Assembly (NCBI GenBank): GCA_020466095.1
Contig: CM035807.1
Span: 102,445,502-102,509,501 of the forward strand
Direction: 5' to 3'
Length of the DNA: 64,000 bases
Source: Chlorops oryzae
Lineage: Eukaryota; Arthropoda; Insecta; Diptera; Chloropidae
Part shown: in pieces, positions 34,941 through 46,200 of the stretch
How positions within the stretch are numbered: the stretch's first letter is position 1
Layout of the letters: each line of letters begins with the position of its first letter
Program-made: the position numbers and the translations under genes
Notes under the pieces: model-generated
What the model was told of the DNA's origin: nothing
The model's database searches: none
Seen by the model: the letters and a program-made list of their open reading frames with translations, nothing else

Positions 34941-35172
34941 TAATTTGTTGGTCAAAATGCTCACTTGAGTTTATGGTTGCTCAAGTTTTGGGGAACGTGC
35001 TTAAGGAATTGTTTCACTCCCAAAATTTTTTGCTTGAAAATGAACCATTAAAAAAAAAATTAACTAAATTAAAACCTTAAAAATTTAGGAGAAAATTTTT
35101 GTCTTCCAAAACAACTACACTCTGAACAAAAAAAAAAACTGTAATTAAAAAAAAAATTCAGAAAAATTCCAG

Positions 35173-35250
35173 CCGCCAGCAGGGATAGAACCCCGAAGCT
35201 CACGACTGTCGAGTCACAGTTTAAAGCACTGAGCTATCGAAACCTCCGGA
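35173..35250 (-). other. tRNA-like sequence 2
   Basis: Minus strand reads GATAGCTCAGTGCTTTAAAC (box A-like D-arm), a short anticodon-like stem around GACTCGACAGTC, and GGGGTTCTATCCC (box B-like T-arm). Stems are imperfect. Probably a tRNA-derived pseudogene. Confidence 0.45.
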
Positions 35251-35441
35251 GACGGTTGATCAGAATGCGAACTTATACGTCTAAGTGAACGAAAGCGAAT
35301 TTGAACATAAAAAGTAACTGTTTTTCAACTGTTCATTTGACTGCCTTTTTCAGTGCATTTAACGCGGAATACAGTTTATTTGACCACTCTTACTTTAACT
35401 GTTCTAAGTAGTTGATTTAACTGTTGTTATTTCTCTCGGTG

Positions 35442-35938
35442 TAGGAAGTCTCATATGACTACTCATTCGCAATCAGAGCCATCGTAATGAGCTCTTAAAG
35501 AGTGTGTTTCGGTCCTTTCGTAGGTCGTCCTTTATGAGTCCGATTCATGATACCTTCCGCTTTCATATCTGGCTCCAATTTCTATTCAAGTAAGAGTCTT
35601 CTATCAGTCATTGCGCACACATATCGGATTCGCCCATATATGAATATATGAATTATATTGAACAAAAAAATCAAAATAAATAGATTTAATTAAAAATTAT
35701 TCAATCATGTCTTAAAACGTTGAGGTAAACCAATGGAAATAAGCATCACATTACAAGGATTCTTTTTTTTTTATTATTAAATTATAACTTTGAGATGGGG
35801 GAATTTTTTATTTGCAAAGGACAAACGTCTTTAAGCTAAATGAGAACCACTCATTTTACGTGAAAGGACATCGTCATCATCAAGCGTAGTATCCATTGCT
35901 GCGCACTTTTATGGGCCGCGCTGCGCATTCCTGCGCCA
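35442..35938. other. Gpb5 upstream region
   Basis: Non-coding sequence between the TA-flanked element and the Gpb5 core promoter. No further feature is supported. Confidence 0.4.
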
Positions 35939-35975
35939 TATAAGAAGCGGCTTGCTGCATAGCTAGCACTCAGTC
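35939..35975 (+). promoter_or_regulatory. Gpb5 core promoter (TATA + initiator)
   Basis: TATAAG at 35939-35944 and an arthropod initiator TCAGTC at 35970-35975 place the predicted +1 A at 35972. The first T of the TATA box is then about 33 bp upstream. This gives a ~45-nt 5' UTR before the ATG at 36017. Spacing and both motifs are canonical. Confidence 0.65.
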
Positions 35976-36016
35976 GGATTTTAGCAGGCAAACGAGCAAG
36001 ACTAAAAAATCCGGAG

Positions 36017-36656
36017 ATGCATAGAACAAATTTGTAAGTTATTCCTATCGAAAATTTCTCTTCTTCATTCTGAGGATGGATCTCTTCCAGGCTTTTGCTT
36101 CTTTTGAGCATCATAATTTCCGCTGAGACGTTTGCTCAAGTTTTGGATATGCAACCAGTCGAAAGTGGACCTACTGCTGCTCCTCTGGGCTGTCATCGTC
36201 GTTTGTACACTTATCGAGTAACTCAAGCCGATGCAAAAGGTCATGAATGTTGGGACTACGTAAGCGTTATGTCTTGTTGGGGTCGATGCGATTCAAGCGA
36301 AATATCAGATTGGAAATTTCCATACAAGCGTTCATTTCATCCAGTCTGTGTTAGTATTTTTTTTTTGGATCGCGCTATAACGAGAAATCCTTCTCCGAAA
36401 AAAAAAATTACCATATTTTTTTTTATAGGTACACGCTTCTCGTAAGCCTGCGACAGCTGTTTTGCAAAATTGCCATCCAGAAGCTGGCGAGGAGGCTCGA
36501 CAATATGATTATATGGAAGCCGTTAGTTGCCATTGTCACACTTGCTCCACATCAGATACGAACTGTGAAGCACCAGCGAATAATTTCCTCGATGAAAAGG
36601 CCGGCGTCAAAGTTCTTGCTCTTACTGGCTCAGGCTCGGATGGTTTGGATTATTGA
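36017..36656 (+). CDS. Gpb5: Glycoprotein hormone beta-5 subunit (thyrostimulin beta)
   Basis: Partner of GPA2 in the heterodimeric cystine-knot hormone. Three exons: a 17-nt first exon 36017-36033, then 36091-36349 and 36429-36656; 167 residues. Splicing joins MHRTN to LLLLLLSIIISAETFA, a clean signal peptide. The mature region shows GCHRRLYTYRV, HECWDYVSVMSCWGRC and ISDWKFPYKRSFHPVC. Exon 3 gives LQNCHPEAGEE, YMEAVSCHCHTCST and NCEAPANN. The cysteine pattern is that of GPB5. The ATG at 36076 is in another frame and is not the start. Gpa2 lies on the other side of klhl10, in opposite orientation. Confidence 0.92.
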
Positions 36657-37189
36657 AAAACGGACACATTAAACATGGATATTCGCAAATTTTTAGTATT
36701 TTAGTTTGTTGTACAGAAATCGATCAGTGCCATTGATTTGACGATTCATCTACTTTTTTGGGAAATTAAAATATATTTATTGCATTCGCCTTTACACTTT
36801 ATCAGTGGAGGACTTAACTTTTGTTCCCTATTGCTGGTAGTTTAGTAGTCAATATCGTAAGGGGTTATTCTGGTGTGACCATTTCGGAAATCGTTTTTTT
36901 GCCTCATATTCCGATGGTTTAACCTATTGAGAATATGATGTGAAAATATCAGACCGAAATTCCGAGTATTAAAAAAGTTACAGTTCATCATCGAGCCTAT
37001 CATTCCAATACGTATTGTAATTTGTTTCATATCAAACAGTGTTCTCTAAAATTTCGAAAACTGTCACTGTCACGGCCTTATTGTAATTCAGCCTTAAAAG
37101 AGCAGTCCTACTATCATCCATCAAATAGAAATCCAAACTTGTCCGATGATAAAAAAAAAACCAATAGTCAATAAAATATAGTGCAATAT
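36657..37189. other. Gpb5 3' region
   Basis: 3' UTR and intergenic DNA. AATAAA-like words are present (for example near 37170). No other gene was seen. Confidence 0.4.
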
Positions 37190-37379
37190 ACAAGAAGGCG
37201 GATTTTAAAACGTTTCTCACTTAATTTTCATGAAACTTTCCATAATTTTTTATCCATAGCATACGAAGTTTAGCATGACGCCTATAATTCTCACTTGGTT
37301 TGTAAATTGGGACATATAAGACTCGCAGAATTTCTGAAGATTTTTCGAGACGTGATGAAGCAAGAACGTGCGTAAGTCA
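37190..37379. repeat. Composite dispersed repeat, copy 4 (partial)
   Basis: Contains AAGAAGGCGGATTTTAAAAC, then jumps (internal deletion of ~180 bp relative to copies 2 and 3) to CATAGCATACGAAGTTTAGC. It ends GAAGCAAGAACGTGCGTAAG before the array. The orientation is as in copies 2 and 3. Confidence 0.8.
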
Positions 37380-38022
37380 TAATCATCATCACCATCATCA
37401 CTATCAACACCATAACCACCATCAACACCATCATCACCAGCAGCACCAACATCATCACCATCCACACCATAACCACCATCATGACCAACCTCACCATCAT
37501 CATTATCACCATCAACATCATCACCAACATCATCACCGTCATCATCACAGTCATCATCATCATCACCATCATCACCATCAACACCATCATCACCAGCAGC
37601 ACCAACATCATCACCATCCACACCATAACCACCATCATGACCAACCTCACCATCATCATTATCACCATCAACATCATCACCAACATCATCACCGTCATCA
37701 TCACAGTCATCATCATCATCACCATCAACACCATAACCACCATCATCATCACCAACCTCACCATCATCATCACCAACTTCACCATCATTATCACCATCAT
37801 CACGAACTTCACCATCATCATCATCACCATCTTCATCAATCATTACCATCATCATCATCACATCATCATCAATCATTACCATCATCATCACCATCATCAT
37901 AACCAACATCATTACCAACATCATCCCCACCACCGTCATCATCATCATCACCATTATCAACATCATCATAAACATCATCACCATCAACGCCATCAACACC
38001 ATCATCACCAACTTCACCATCA
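37380..38022. repeat. ATC/ACC array (copy 4) with higher-order duplication
   Basis: The longest of the three arrays. A ~139-bp block (about 37436-37563) is repeated almost exactly at 37575-37715, so segmental tandem duplication adds to triplet slippage. Minus-strand Asp/Gly/Val frames and plus-strand Ile/Thr/His frames are composition effects. Confidence 0.9.
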
Positions 38023-38280
38023 TCGATAGTTTCGATTATCGATAATTTTGACAATCGATAGTTTTGATATTCGAAAGTGAATTTTCTAGCGGTTCGCCCT
38101 ATTCTAAAATATGGAATTTTTAGGAATCTTTCCATTTCAAAGAGAAGAAAGCCCTTTGTCACCGCCAGGATCACATTTCCAATGCTAAAGTAAATGTCCA
38201 TGAATCAAAACTATCGATAGTCTTCAAAAACCATCGATGTTTTCGATAGTTTGAAAGAATCGATAGCGCTATCGATTGTT
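38023..38280. repeat. CGATA-rich flank of copy 4
   Basis: About ten CGATA/TATCG words, several as ATCGATAG palindromes, in two clusters (38025-38065 and 38206-38278) around ~140 bp of unrelated DNA. In copies 2 and 3 the CGATA cluster precedes the array; here it follows it. CGATA is the core of BEAF-32 and DREF sites in Drosophila. Binding here is inference. Confidence 0.6.
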
Positions 38281-38959
38281 TCTCCATCTCTTGATTACAG
38301 CGATCGCCGAACAAGCGGGAGTCCAAACTAACGGGGCCTTACTGTATCTACAATATTTTGTTTTGCTAGAATGTCTACGGGTTAATTTTAAATCGATCTC
38401 GAAAATTGTGGCCGTTAATAAAGCTGTGAAATTTTTGCTTTTACTTATGGCTTTGTCTCTTAGACCGTTTAATAAGTATTTTATTTTCCTCCCTTTAAAA
38501 AGTTTTAGATTTAGAAATTTTGAAAAGAACTGAACCGAAAAAAAAATTCATCAAATAGGTACAAATACCAAAAATATCAAAAGTTTAACAATGTATCCCA
38601 TAAAATAACGAAGACCAATTTTCGTTTCATTTCTTTTTATTAAACTAATAATACCATTTAATTAAAAAGAAATGAATTTTAACAATCATAGAATGCTTGT
38701 AACGTATTTTTACCCGGCTAGCAGGAAATGTCTTGACTTACAGATTTAATAGTTAGAACGACTTACACATAAATTTGTACACGCTTTGGTCTAAGGAGTT
38801 TACGTATGATGGCGTACCAAAGTATGTTTATGGATCACTGTTTTCTAACTAGATGAAAATTTTAATATTAGCCAAATATTTTTACGAAATATGTAATAAC
38901 TTTCATTAAAATTAAGATGCTTTCCTATCGAACAATAGTCGTGCTACTTTATTAAGCTA
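38281..38959. other. Region downstream of Tim23
   Basis: Intergenic or Tim23 3' UTR (minus strand). AT-rich. The plus frame 38276-38533 has no recognisable protein. Confidence 0.4.
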
Positions 38960-39779
38960 TTAGACGTATTTGAAGCCCATATTGGGTGATGAAACTTTCG
39001 AGCGGGCCATTTGAAAGACACAATACATTGCTGTTATGCTAAAGCCGATACCGCCGCCTATTGCACATTTCCTTAGACCAGCTATATAAAAAAAAATCCT
39101 TAATTAGTTGTTATTTTTAGAAAGAAAGAAAATAAGGATTTACCAGTTGATTTGTACAATAGTCCAGTTAATGTTCCTGCAGTCAATGTATTTACATCGT
39201 CATCTTCACCTCGAACGTACTGGAGAAGCACACCGAAAGCGGAATACATGACTGCCAGCGTTCCAAGTGTATTTGCCGTTCCCGACCCTTGTTTCATGAC
39301 ATGATTCAGCATTCTTAAGGAAGAATAATCAAAATTTATATGAAAAATAAGCACAAAAAGCAATGGTTTTCTTACTGAGTTCTCCATAGCTTTCCAGACA
39401 ACTGTAAAGTCTTTGTAGCACGCATGCCATTGTAGAAACCTCCGACTCCACCAACCGCCGCGCCAACCATCACAGATGAACCTATTTGGGAAAACGCTAG
39501 CTCGAATCGCCCTCGTTGTTTGTTAGCACCTTCTGGGAAAATGAATTCCGGTTGCGTTTGCTGCAAAAACCTCGAGTCATAGTTGAGATAGGGCGAGACG
39601 GGGGCAGCTCTAAAGACACCAGGACTGATACCACTAGAGTTGTTTTGTTGCGGATCATCAACTATCAATAAAAAGCATAAATAAATTCTCGCATTCACAT
39701 AACTGTAATTGCGTAATTAAATGAACTTACGCGATGGCGAAGGAGCCAATAACGATTGGCTTAACTCCTCTTGGTTCAT
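38960..39779 (-). CDS. Tim23: Tim23, core channel subunit of the mitochondrial TIM23 complex
   Basis: Inner-membrane presequence translocase channel. Four exons: 39779-39731, 39661-39376, 39313-39144, 39081-38960; 208 residues, the usual Tim23 length, and all junctions keep frame. The N-terminal intermembrane-space part includes MNQEELSQSLLAPSPS and SPYLNYDSRFL. The Tim17/22/23 domain shows RGRFELAFSQIGSSVMVGAA, GGFYNGMRATK, SGTANTLGTLAVMYSAFG and TLTAGTLTGLLYKSTG, with glycine-rich transmembrane helices. The last exon gives IGGGIGFSITAMYC and a short tail. It is transcribed divergently from the Nudix gene with a ~470-bp shared upstream region. Confidence 0.93.
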
Positions 39780-40250
39780 TTTAGATTTTTAATCGCGTTA
39801 ACAGATGAAGTGGACTAGTACTTATCGGAGAATTTATTGAACCGACTATTCTTCTATTTTAATGATTTTGGGTTTTTCTGTTCGGTTGTTTTTAAGTCAT
39901 TTTGACATTTGAACACATGTGCCTATATAACCTAGATTTATCGCTCATTATAACATGGGTTTGTCATCCAATAACTAAGCTTTAGAATTAGGAGCCGAGT
40001 CAGCGTTGCATTGACAGCCATTTACAACTGTCACTTTGACAAGTCGACAGCAAAGAAGAAGAAAACTTTGTTTTTTTCTTGCATGTCGCGTAGAAGGAAA
40101 TTGTTGTTGCTGAAAATCGAATAATAGACCACATCTTGCCAGTATGATGTGATCCAAGCGTTAGAATCAATAGCATTCGCACAAATCTCGGAAAAAAGCA
40201 AATAATTTGGCTTGAGGAAAACAATCAGAAAAATATACAAGTCTATATCA
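39780..40250. promoter_or_regulatory. Shared intergenic promoter region of Tim23 and the Nudix gene
   Basis: A 471-bp gap between divergent start codons, so a bidirectional promoter is likely. No TATA box is obvious. Short minus-strand frames here (for example 40031-40306) overlap the Nudix 5' end and look spurious. Confidence 0.5.
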
Positions 40251-43200
40251 ATGTCGTCAGCAGATGTTAGTGCGTCAAGACTGCTAAGTCTAGCGAAAAA
40301 ATTCAATAACTTTTATCTAAAAGGTGAGTCAAACGTCCATTCGGATGTTTTCCATTTTTATTTATTTGTGATTCATATATGTATGTGCTTATTGATATTT
40401 GTGGGAATGGGAATAGTTTCCTTAAGCGATTTAAGAGTTTTTTTTATCCTTTTCAATTTATTATCCTTGAAGAATTGAAGAAATGGATAATTTCGTGAAA
40501 TCCTACATTCTCTCTTATCTATTATAAAAAAAATTCATTTAAGATCCTTTTTGGCTTTCATTACAATACTGCAATTGCTAAACTTAAACGATATTCCCAA
40601 CGAAATAACGATTTCGACTTAAGCAGTTTTTCCTTCAAATTGTCCTATTGTAAGATAACAAGCAATAAAACCGCGATTAAAGGAGAAATTCTTTCAAATG
40701 CTTCGGTAGATTAATTCCTATGACGTCACTACAGGGTAAATAAAATGAAGTGTTGGGCGGAAACAATGGCGATATGCAGCTTGCAAACAATCAATGTAAA
40801 TACCAAAAACAACAACAACAGAATTCAAAACAAAAATACAAAAAGGCGAATAGGTCAAACGGTGAAGTTATTGCGGTCTCATCAGAAAAAAGGATTTATT
40901 GTGCAGACTTTCGCTGCATTCGATTTATGCGGATCCTTTTGATTTCTCGATTTGGCTGAATTCCAAGAAATGATTTTAAAATGAGGTCAAGTGTTAATTT
41001 TCTATGATCCGATTGGCCTTTTCGATGATGACTAATTCATTGAAAAAAAAAATTACCGTGGACATTTCCTTTAATTATAATAATTATTCTCAAATATTTT
41101 TCTTACAGTTAATTGATTGAAACTTAGGCATTCAAGAGAGCTCAGTAGTGTATTAATGATCTCGATTCGCGTATTTCAATGAAGATGTACTGAAATAAAA
41201 TGTATGTACACTCAATCTACAAATATGCATATAAATTTTTTCCTGAAGTCGTCGACGCGATCTCGGCTTTAGTTATTTCTGACTGTCACTTATCGTATGT
41301 TATTAAAAAGCAAGAAATCATTCTGGAAACTTCCTCGTACAAATCTCGTTCCAAATTAATATTAATTTTTCTGCTTTCGCACCACTTTAGCTAATATATG
41401 ATGTCTGTAAAAAGCAGAGAGAACTCCGGTTCTAAATCTATTTCAAATGTCCTTTGACTTCTATAAAGGTACTTCTCCACTTGGCAAATGAAGCGCTTTT
41501 ACTTTCGGCAAGCGAAATTGTTCTTGATAGAAAGTTTTTCAGCAAGAAAGCTTGATTCATTTGGAAGTAAAAGCGCTTTACTTAGAGAAGTACCTTAAGA
41601 AGCAGACAGAACTCCGGTTCTATGTATATTTCAAATTTCCTTGGTGCAGTATTTTCTTAATAGGGTTAATTACGCGCATATTTAAATCGATGTAAATGCC
41701 ATTCCAATCACTTATTATAAAGAAACCACACTGATACTCAATACGTAGAACAAAATTTTACTATTTAATCATCTTGAGTTTCGCTAAATCCATATCAGAT
41801 CTCCACTAACCTATAAGGCTTTTCACTAATCTAAGCGCTCAAATATAAACACCGTTCTAATAGTTCTATTACGAAAATTTCTATGTAATTCCACCATTGA
41901 TTGGGTACTAAACAATCAACTCAGCTAAGGAATTATGCAGTGTAAAGAGGGTTTGATTAACCACAAGAATTTTCATTTAACCGGGTTTTCAATGACTTTG
42001 GAAAAGTGAATCCACCATTCGTTCTTGATCAAGTCGTTTTCGGAATTATTTTCGAAAAAAATATAATTTTCAACTATCAACAACGTATTATTATGTAATA
42101 TTTAATAATGCATACTTTCAAATATATATGAGAACTATTTATAATTGTTTCTGGGAACTTTTGTAATACGATTTCTTATCACTGGCTGCCTGATGACTAT
42201 AAATCGATTTCTGATTGATATTACGTTCGAACTGGAGTATTTGCAAAGGCGTTTTGATTACCGAAGACAAAATACATTTTATTGTGTTTGCTTTTTATTT
42301 CTAACTACTTTAATTTATCAAAATGTTAACCCGATAAACAAAGTTATCTCACAGAAACTTAAAATAAACAAAAACCAAAATTTTTTAACAAACACTTTAA
42401 TTATCATAGGAAATGATTAGAATTTTTCTTTTACATTGTTTAGAAACTCTTCAAAAATACTTGATATTGGCTCTATAGGAACATAAAATGTATACAAAAA
42501 AAAGAAACACAATAGTCATTTGAATTTTAATCTTTTATTACAAAGCAATATGCGGACATGGCTTCAAATCAGTGCTGCCCAGCGTAATACTCTATCATAT
42601 AGACTGGGCTGGGCAGTATTTCAATGTACATACTTGTATTTGAAATACTTACAAATACGTATTTGGTATTTGAATTTCAATTACTTTCTAAGAATGTAAT
42701 ATATAATTGGTTTAATTTGAAAAATACTTACTTTGAAATAGGTGGAGATATTTTAGTAATCTAGCTATTTCAGCAATACTTATTGCTTTCAAATTACAAT
42801 TTATACATAAATACTCTGATAGTGAAAAATTGCCGTAGATGCGACTAGAAAACGAGAGTCTGAGGTTCAAACATATGCACATGCGTCGAACGCTAAGCTA
42901 TGAAATTGAACCGATTTTAACAAGATATCTATCGAAATAATAATAAATATTTTGCCAAACTCTAATATTAGAAATGACTTACAACTAGCATAAAACTCAA
43001 AAATATTATTTCTTATAGGAAAAAATTATAAAAAAAATACATAGTATTTGATTTTAATACTTAAAAATGTAATATCAGTGCATCTTCAAATCTGCTCGAA
43101 ACATCATATAACAGTGGGAGATTTCAGTAATAATTTGTTGACTACAGTTGGTATTGAGTCAACTGTACTTTACTAAAATGACTAATAATTCGGTATTGAT

Positions 43201-46200
43201 CCGAAGTATTTTATCAGTATTGCAATCTATTGGCTTTAAATCAATATTAACATAAATATCTTGATAGTGACAAATGCCCGATATATAACGAGTGCATACT
43301 AGGTTCAAACCTAGCACAGCGGGAACCAAGCTAGAAATGAACATTTTAAAAGAATATCTGAAATAATAATAATAAATATTTTGCCAAACTCAATGATTGA
43401 GATGCGACCAACTAGCAAAAGGCAAAAGAATCATGAAAAGGCATTATGATAAAATTCATAGTTTATTGCTACATTACGCTTCAATATGTTTTTCAGTGCA
43501 TTTGACACGCTCAAGCACACATACATACATGGGAGAAATGAGGAAAATTGTGCAAGTGGTCGGGTTGGGCAGCACTGCTTTAAATAAAACACACATTGAG
43601 ATCCCTATTATTGAGTCTGGTTATAATCAAAGATAATAATCTTCACTTAGACTAAGTCTCTCATAGACTCTATACTAATTGTGCAAAATAACGAATTCTT
43701 AACTTTCATGAGTTCTTCAAACAACTAATTGTCCATGTTGTCATTGAGGACTGTACAAAAAATTAGAAAATATATTTTTATAACTACTTAGAGCTATCTT
43801 GATATTTGAGTGATAAGATTTCTTAATTTTAATTAAACTTGCAAGTTGAAGTTCATTGAACGTAGCACAACTGAATAAACAAGGTGGCGCGATCTGTTCA
43901 GTACATTTTGTGTAGGAGTATGTTTATGAAAATATTCTTTAAACTTAAAAGTTAGTTTTATAATATAAAACATTTGTCATATTGGTCGATTTGAAAAATG
44001 CTCATCATTAAAATTGCCTTTGAAAGTTTAACTGAAAATAGAAACAATAGGCGAAACATGTCAATTAAAAGAACATTTTGAAAATAAATTGTATTTATGA
44101 ATTTTTAAATTAATACTCATGCAGTTGGTGAAAACAATCAATAATATGAATGAAAACAACTGAATAAAAAAAAAAAATATAAATTCAATTGCATCCAATC
44201 ATCTTCAGATTTGCCTCCTTTTACAGAAAATTGCCTTACGGCAACAGAAATGATGTCAAAGAAGAAAAAGAAAACTGTCAACGTGCGATGTCTGCCGGAA
44301 AAAAACAATTTCAGCAAATTTTTTAATGACCTAGAAAATACTTAATTGCATTCTTTGAATATATATATATATATATATATAGATACAAGTGGCAATATCT
44401 GATCGAATTATTGAGGAAAACGAACTCAAGCTGTTCACACATTGTGCGTCGTGTGTTGTCGTGGTCGTGTATGGACCGACCTTGAAATAATTTCAATAAC
44501 AAAAAACGTCACTTATGTTTACGCCACAAATATTCACGGCCAATATCAAATTCTAAAAAAAAATGTCGCCATATATTGATAGGCATTTGCGATAGTTACT
44601 AAATTCTGTCGTGCACGCTTTGGTGTTCTTTGAAATTGCCAACCGTTTTGAAATATTGTACAGATACACGCTTTTGAATGTGATTTCTTTGCATTCAACT
44701 AGGGATGTGCCGGATAGTGAATTTGCCGGATAACCGGATATCGGATATCCGGTAAAAAATATGTAGCCGGATACATAGTATCCGGCCGGATATCTGAAAA
44801 ATTTTTTCTCTGTTTGAAATTGTACTTTCGCTGGCCACAATTGAACAGATTGTCCGAAATAAATGATTTTCTGTCAACGCCGTTCATTGGTATAATATAG
44901 AGCTGGAAAACATTCGATTCCACCATTGATATTATCGATGTTTTTAAATTTCATTAAACTAAATTAATTATTTATCACAAAAAATAATAACCAAATCTAG
45001 TTTATGGTAAAAAATAGACAATCGCAATAAAATCTTGGATAATGCTTAAAATTAAAAAACAACAATCTGATTGTAAGTATCTAACTAATATCAATGTTTT
45101 TCAATTTCAAGCATTATCGAAGTTCATACTACGACCGTCTATCCTTTTCCATAAACTACTAAGTTTGTTAGGATTTAATTTAAGTTAATTTGACTTAATT
45201 TATTTCGATCAATATCTATTAAAAGAAATTTAAAAACATCGATACCATCGATGATAATATCGATTGCTTTTGAGCTTTAGCATAATCAGCTGTTCTGATT
45301 TAATTTGCACGTTCAACAAAAAACAAAACTCAAAATGGCAATAAATCCGTGTACGGTCCGGCGATAGTAGTGATATCCGGTGGGCTTGCCGGATATCTAA
45401 AAACCAGCCGGATACCGGATCGGATAGTTACCGGATATCCGGCACATCCCTACATTCAACCCCCTATATTGAAATATAAAACTATGTTAATTGGACGCCT
45501 ATCTTTACTTTTTCGGGTCAATATTCTTATTTCTTGAGACCTTATAACCATCATCATAATTAGCATAATCTTCAGTAGCATAATAGTTTTAATTGGCCAA
45601 GGCCTTGAGCCCCTTCCAATATTCCAGTTATTAGTACGACAATATCGTAAACTCTTAAGCGAGAATTCCTAAAGGCCTTTTGCTTTGAAGAAAACTTTCA
45701 GGAAAATTTAGCTTTATTGGTGGACTTGCGAGCAGTCCGAATCAATAATTTTAAAATATATACAACGAAAAATCATTTTGGAATAAATTCATTTTTGCCA
45801 ACCGAGACTCGAAAACATTTGCTTCTGACTAAGAAGTATACTTTTATTATCCAATGAGTCAATGTACTTCTCTGCTTAAATGAAAGCGAATTGTATGCAG
45901 TCCTAAGAAATAGAATTCTTAACAAAGAAATGCAATATAATATTATTAAATTATATAAAAGAAAGCCACAAACTTGTACTCTTTATTAGGAATGAAAAAA
46001 GAAACTAAATACGTAGTCTTATTTAAGAACTAAACCGCTAAAGGGGAATGACTCAAATTTCTTAAATGAAATTTTAACTCGACACTTTGATGGCTTCTCA
46101 AAATAAAATGAAGAATTTTTCGAATTTCTCCAATTTTCCGATTTTTTTTTTTTCTCATTATTGAATTTTATTTGATATTTCTAAATGGTTTTCCAGGTTT

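Larger units (their letters stand above)
34534..35441. mobile_element. TA-flanked element with CACCGAGAGAAA ends and two tRNA-like sequences
   Basis: The left end CACCGAGAGAAA (34534) and inverted right end TTTCTCTCGGTG (35441) are flanked by TA on both sides, as in Tc1/mariner-type insertions. Subterminal AACTG and TTAAC words repeat in both orientations. No transposase is present. It contains two minus-strand tRNA-like segments at about 34862-34940 and 35173-35250. Confidence 0.7.

Noticed and set aside
34862..35250. Two functional tRNA genes
   Set aside because: Stems are imperfect and acceptor arms could not be confirmed. They lie inside a transposon-like unit, so they are kept only as tRNA-like.
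36076..36126. ATG at 36076 as the start of Gpb5
   Set aside because: It is in a different frame and soon meets a stop. The spliced 17-nt exon gives a proper signal peptide in the correct frame.
37250..38029. Long Asp/Gly and Ile/Thr/His frames over the third array
   Set aside because: Composition artefacts of ATC/ACC repeats; open on both strands.
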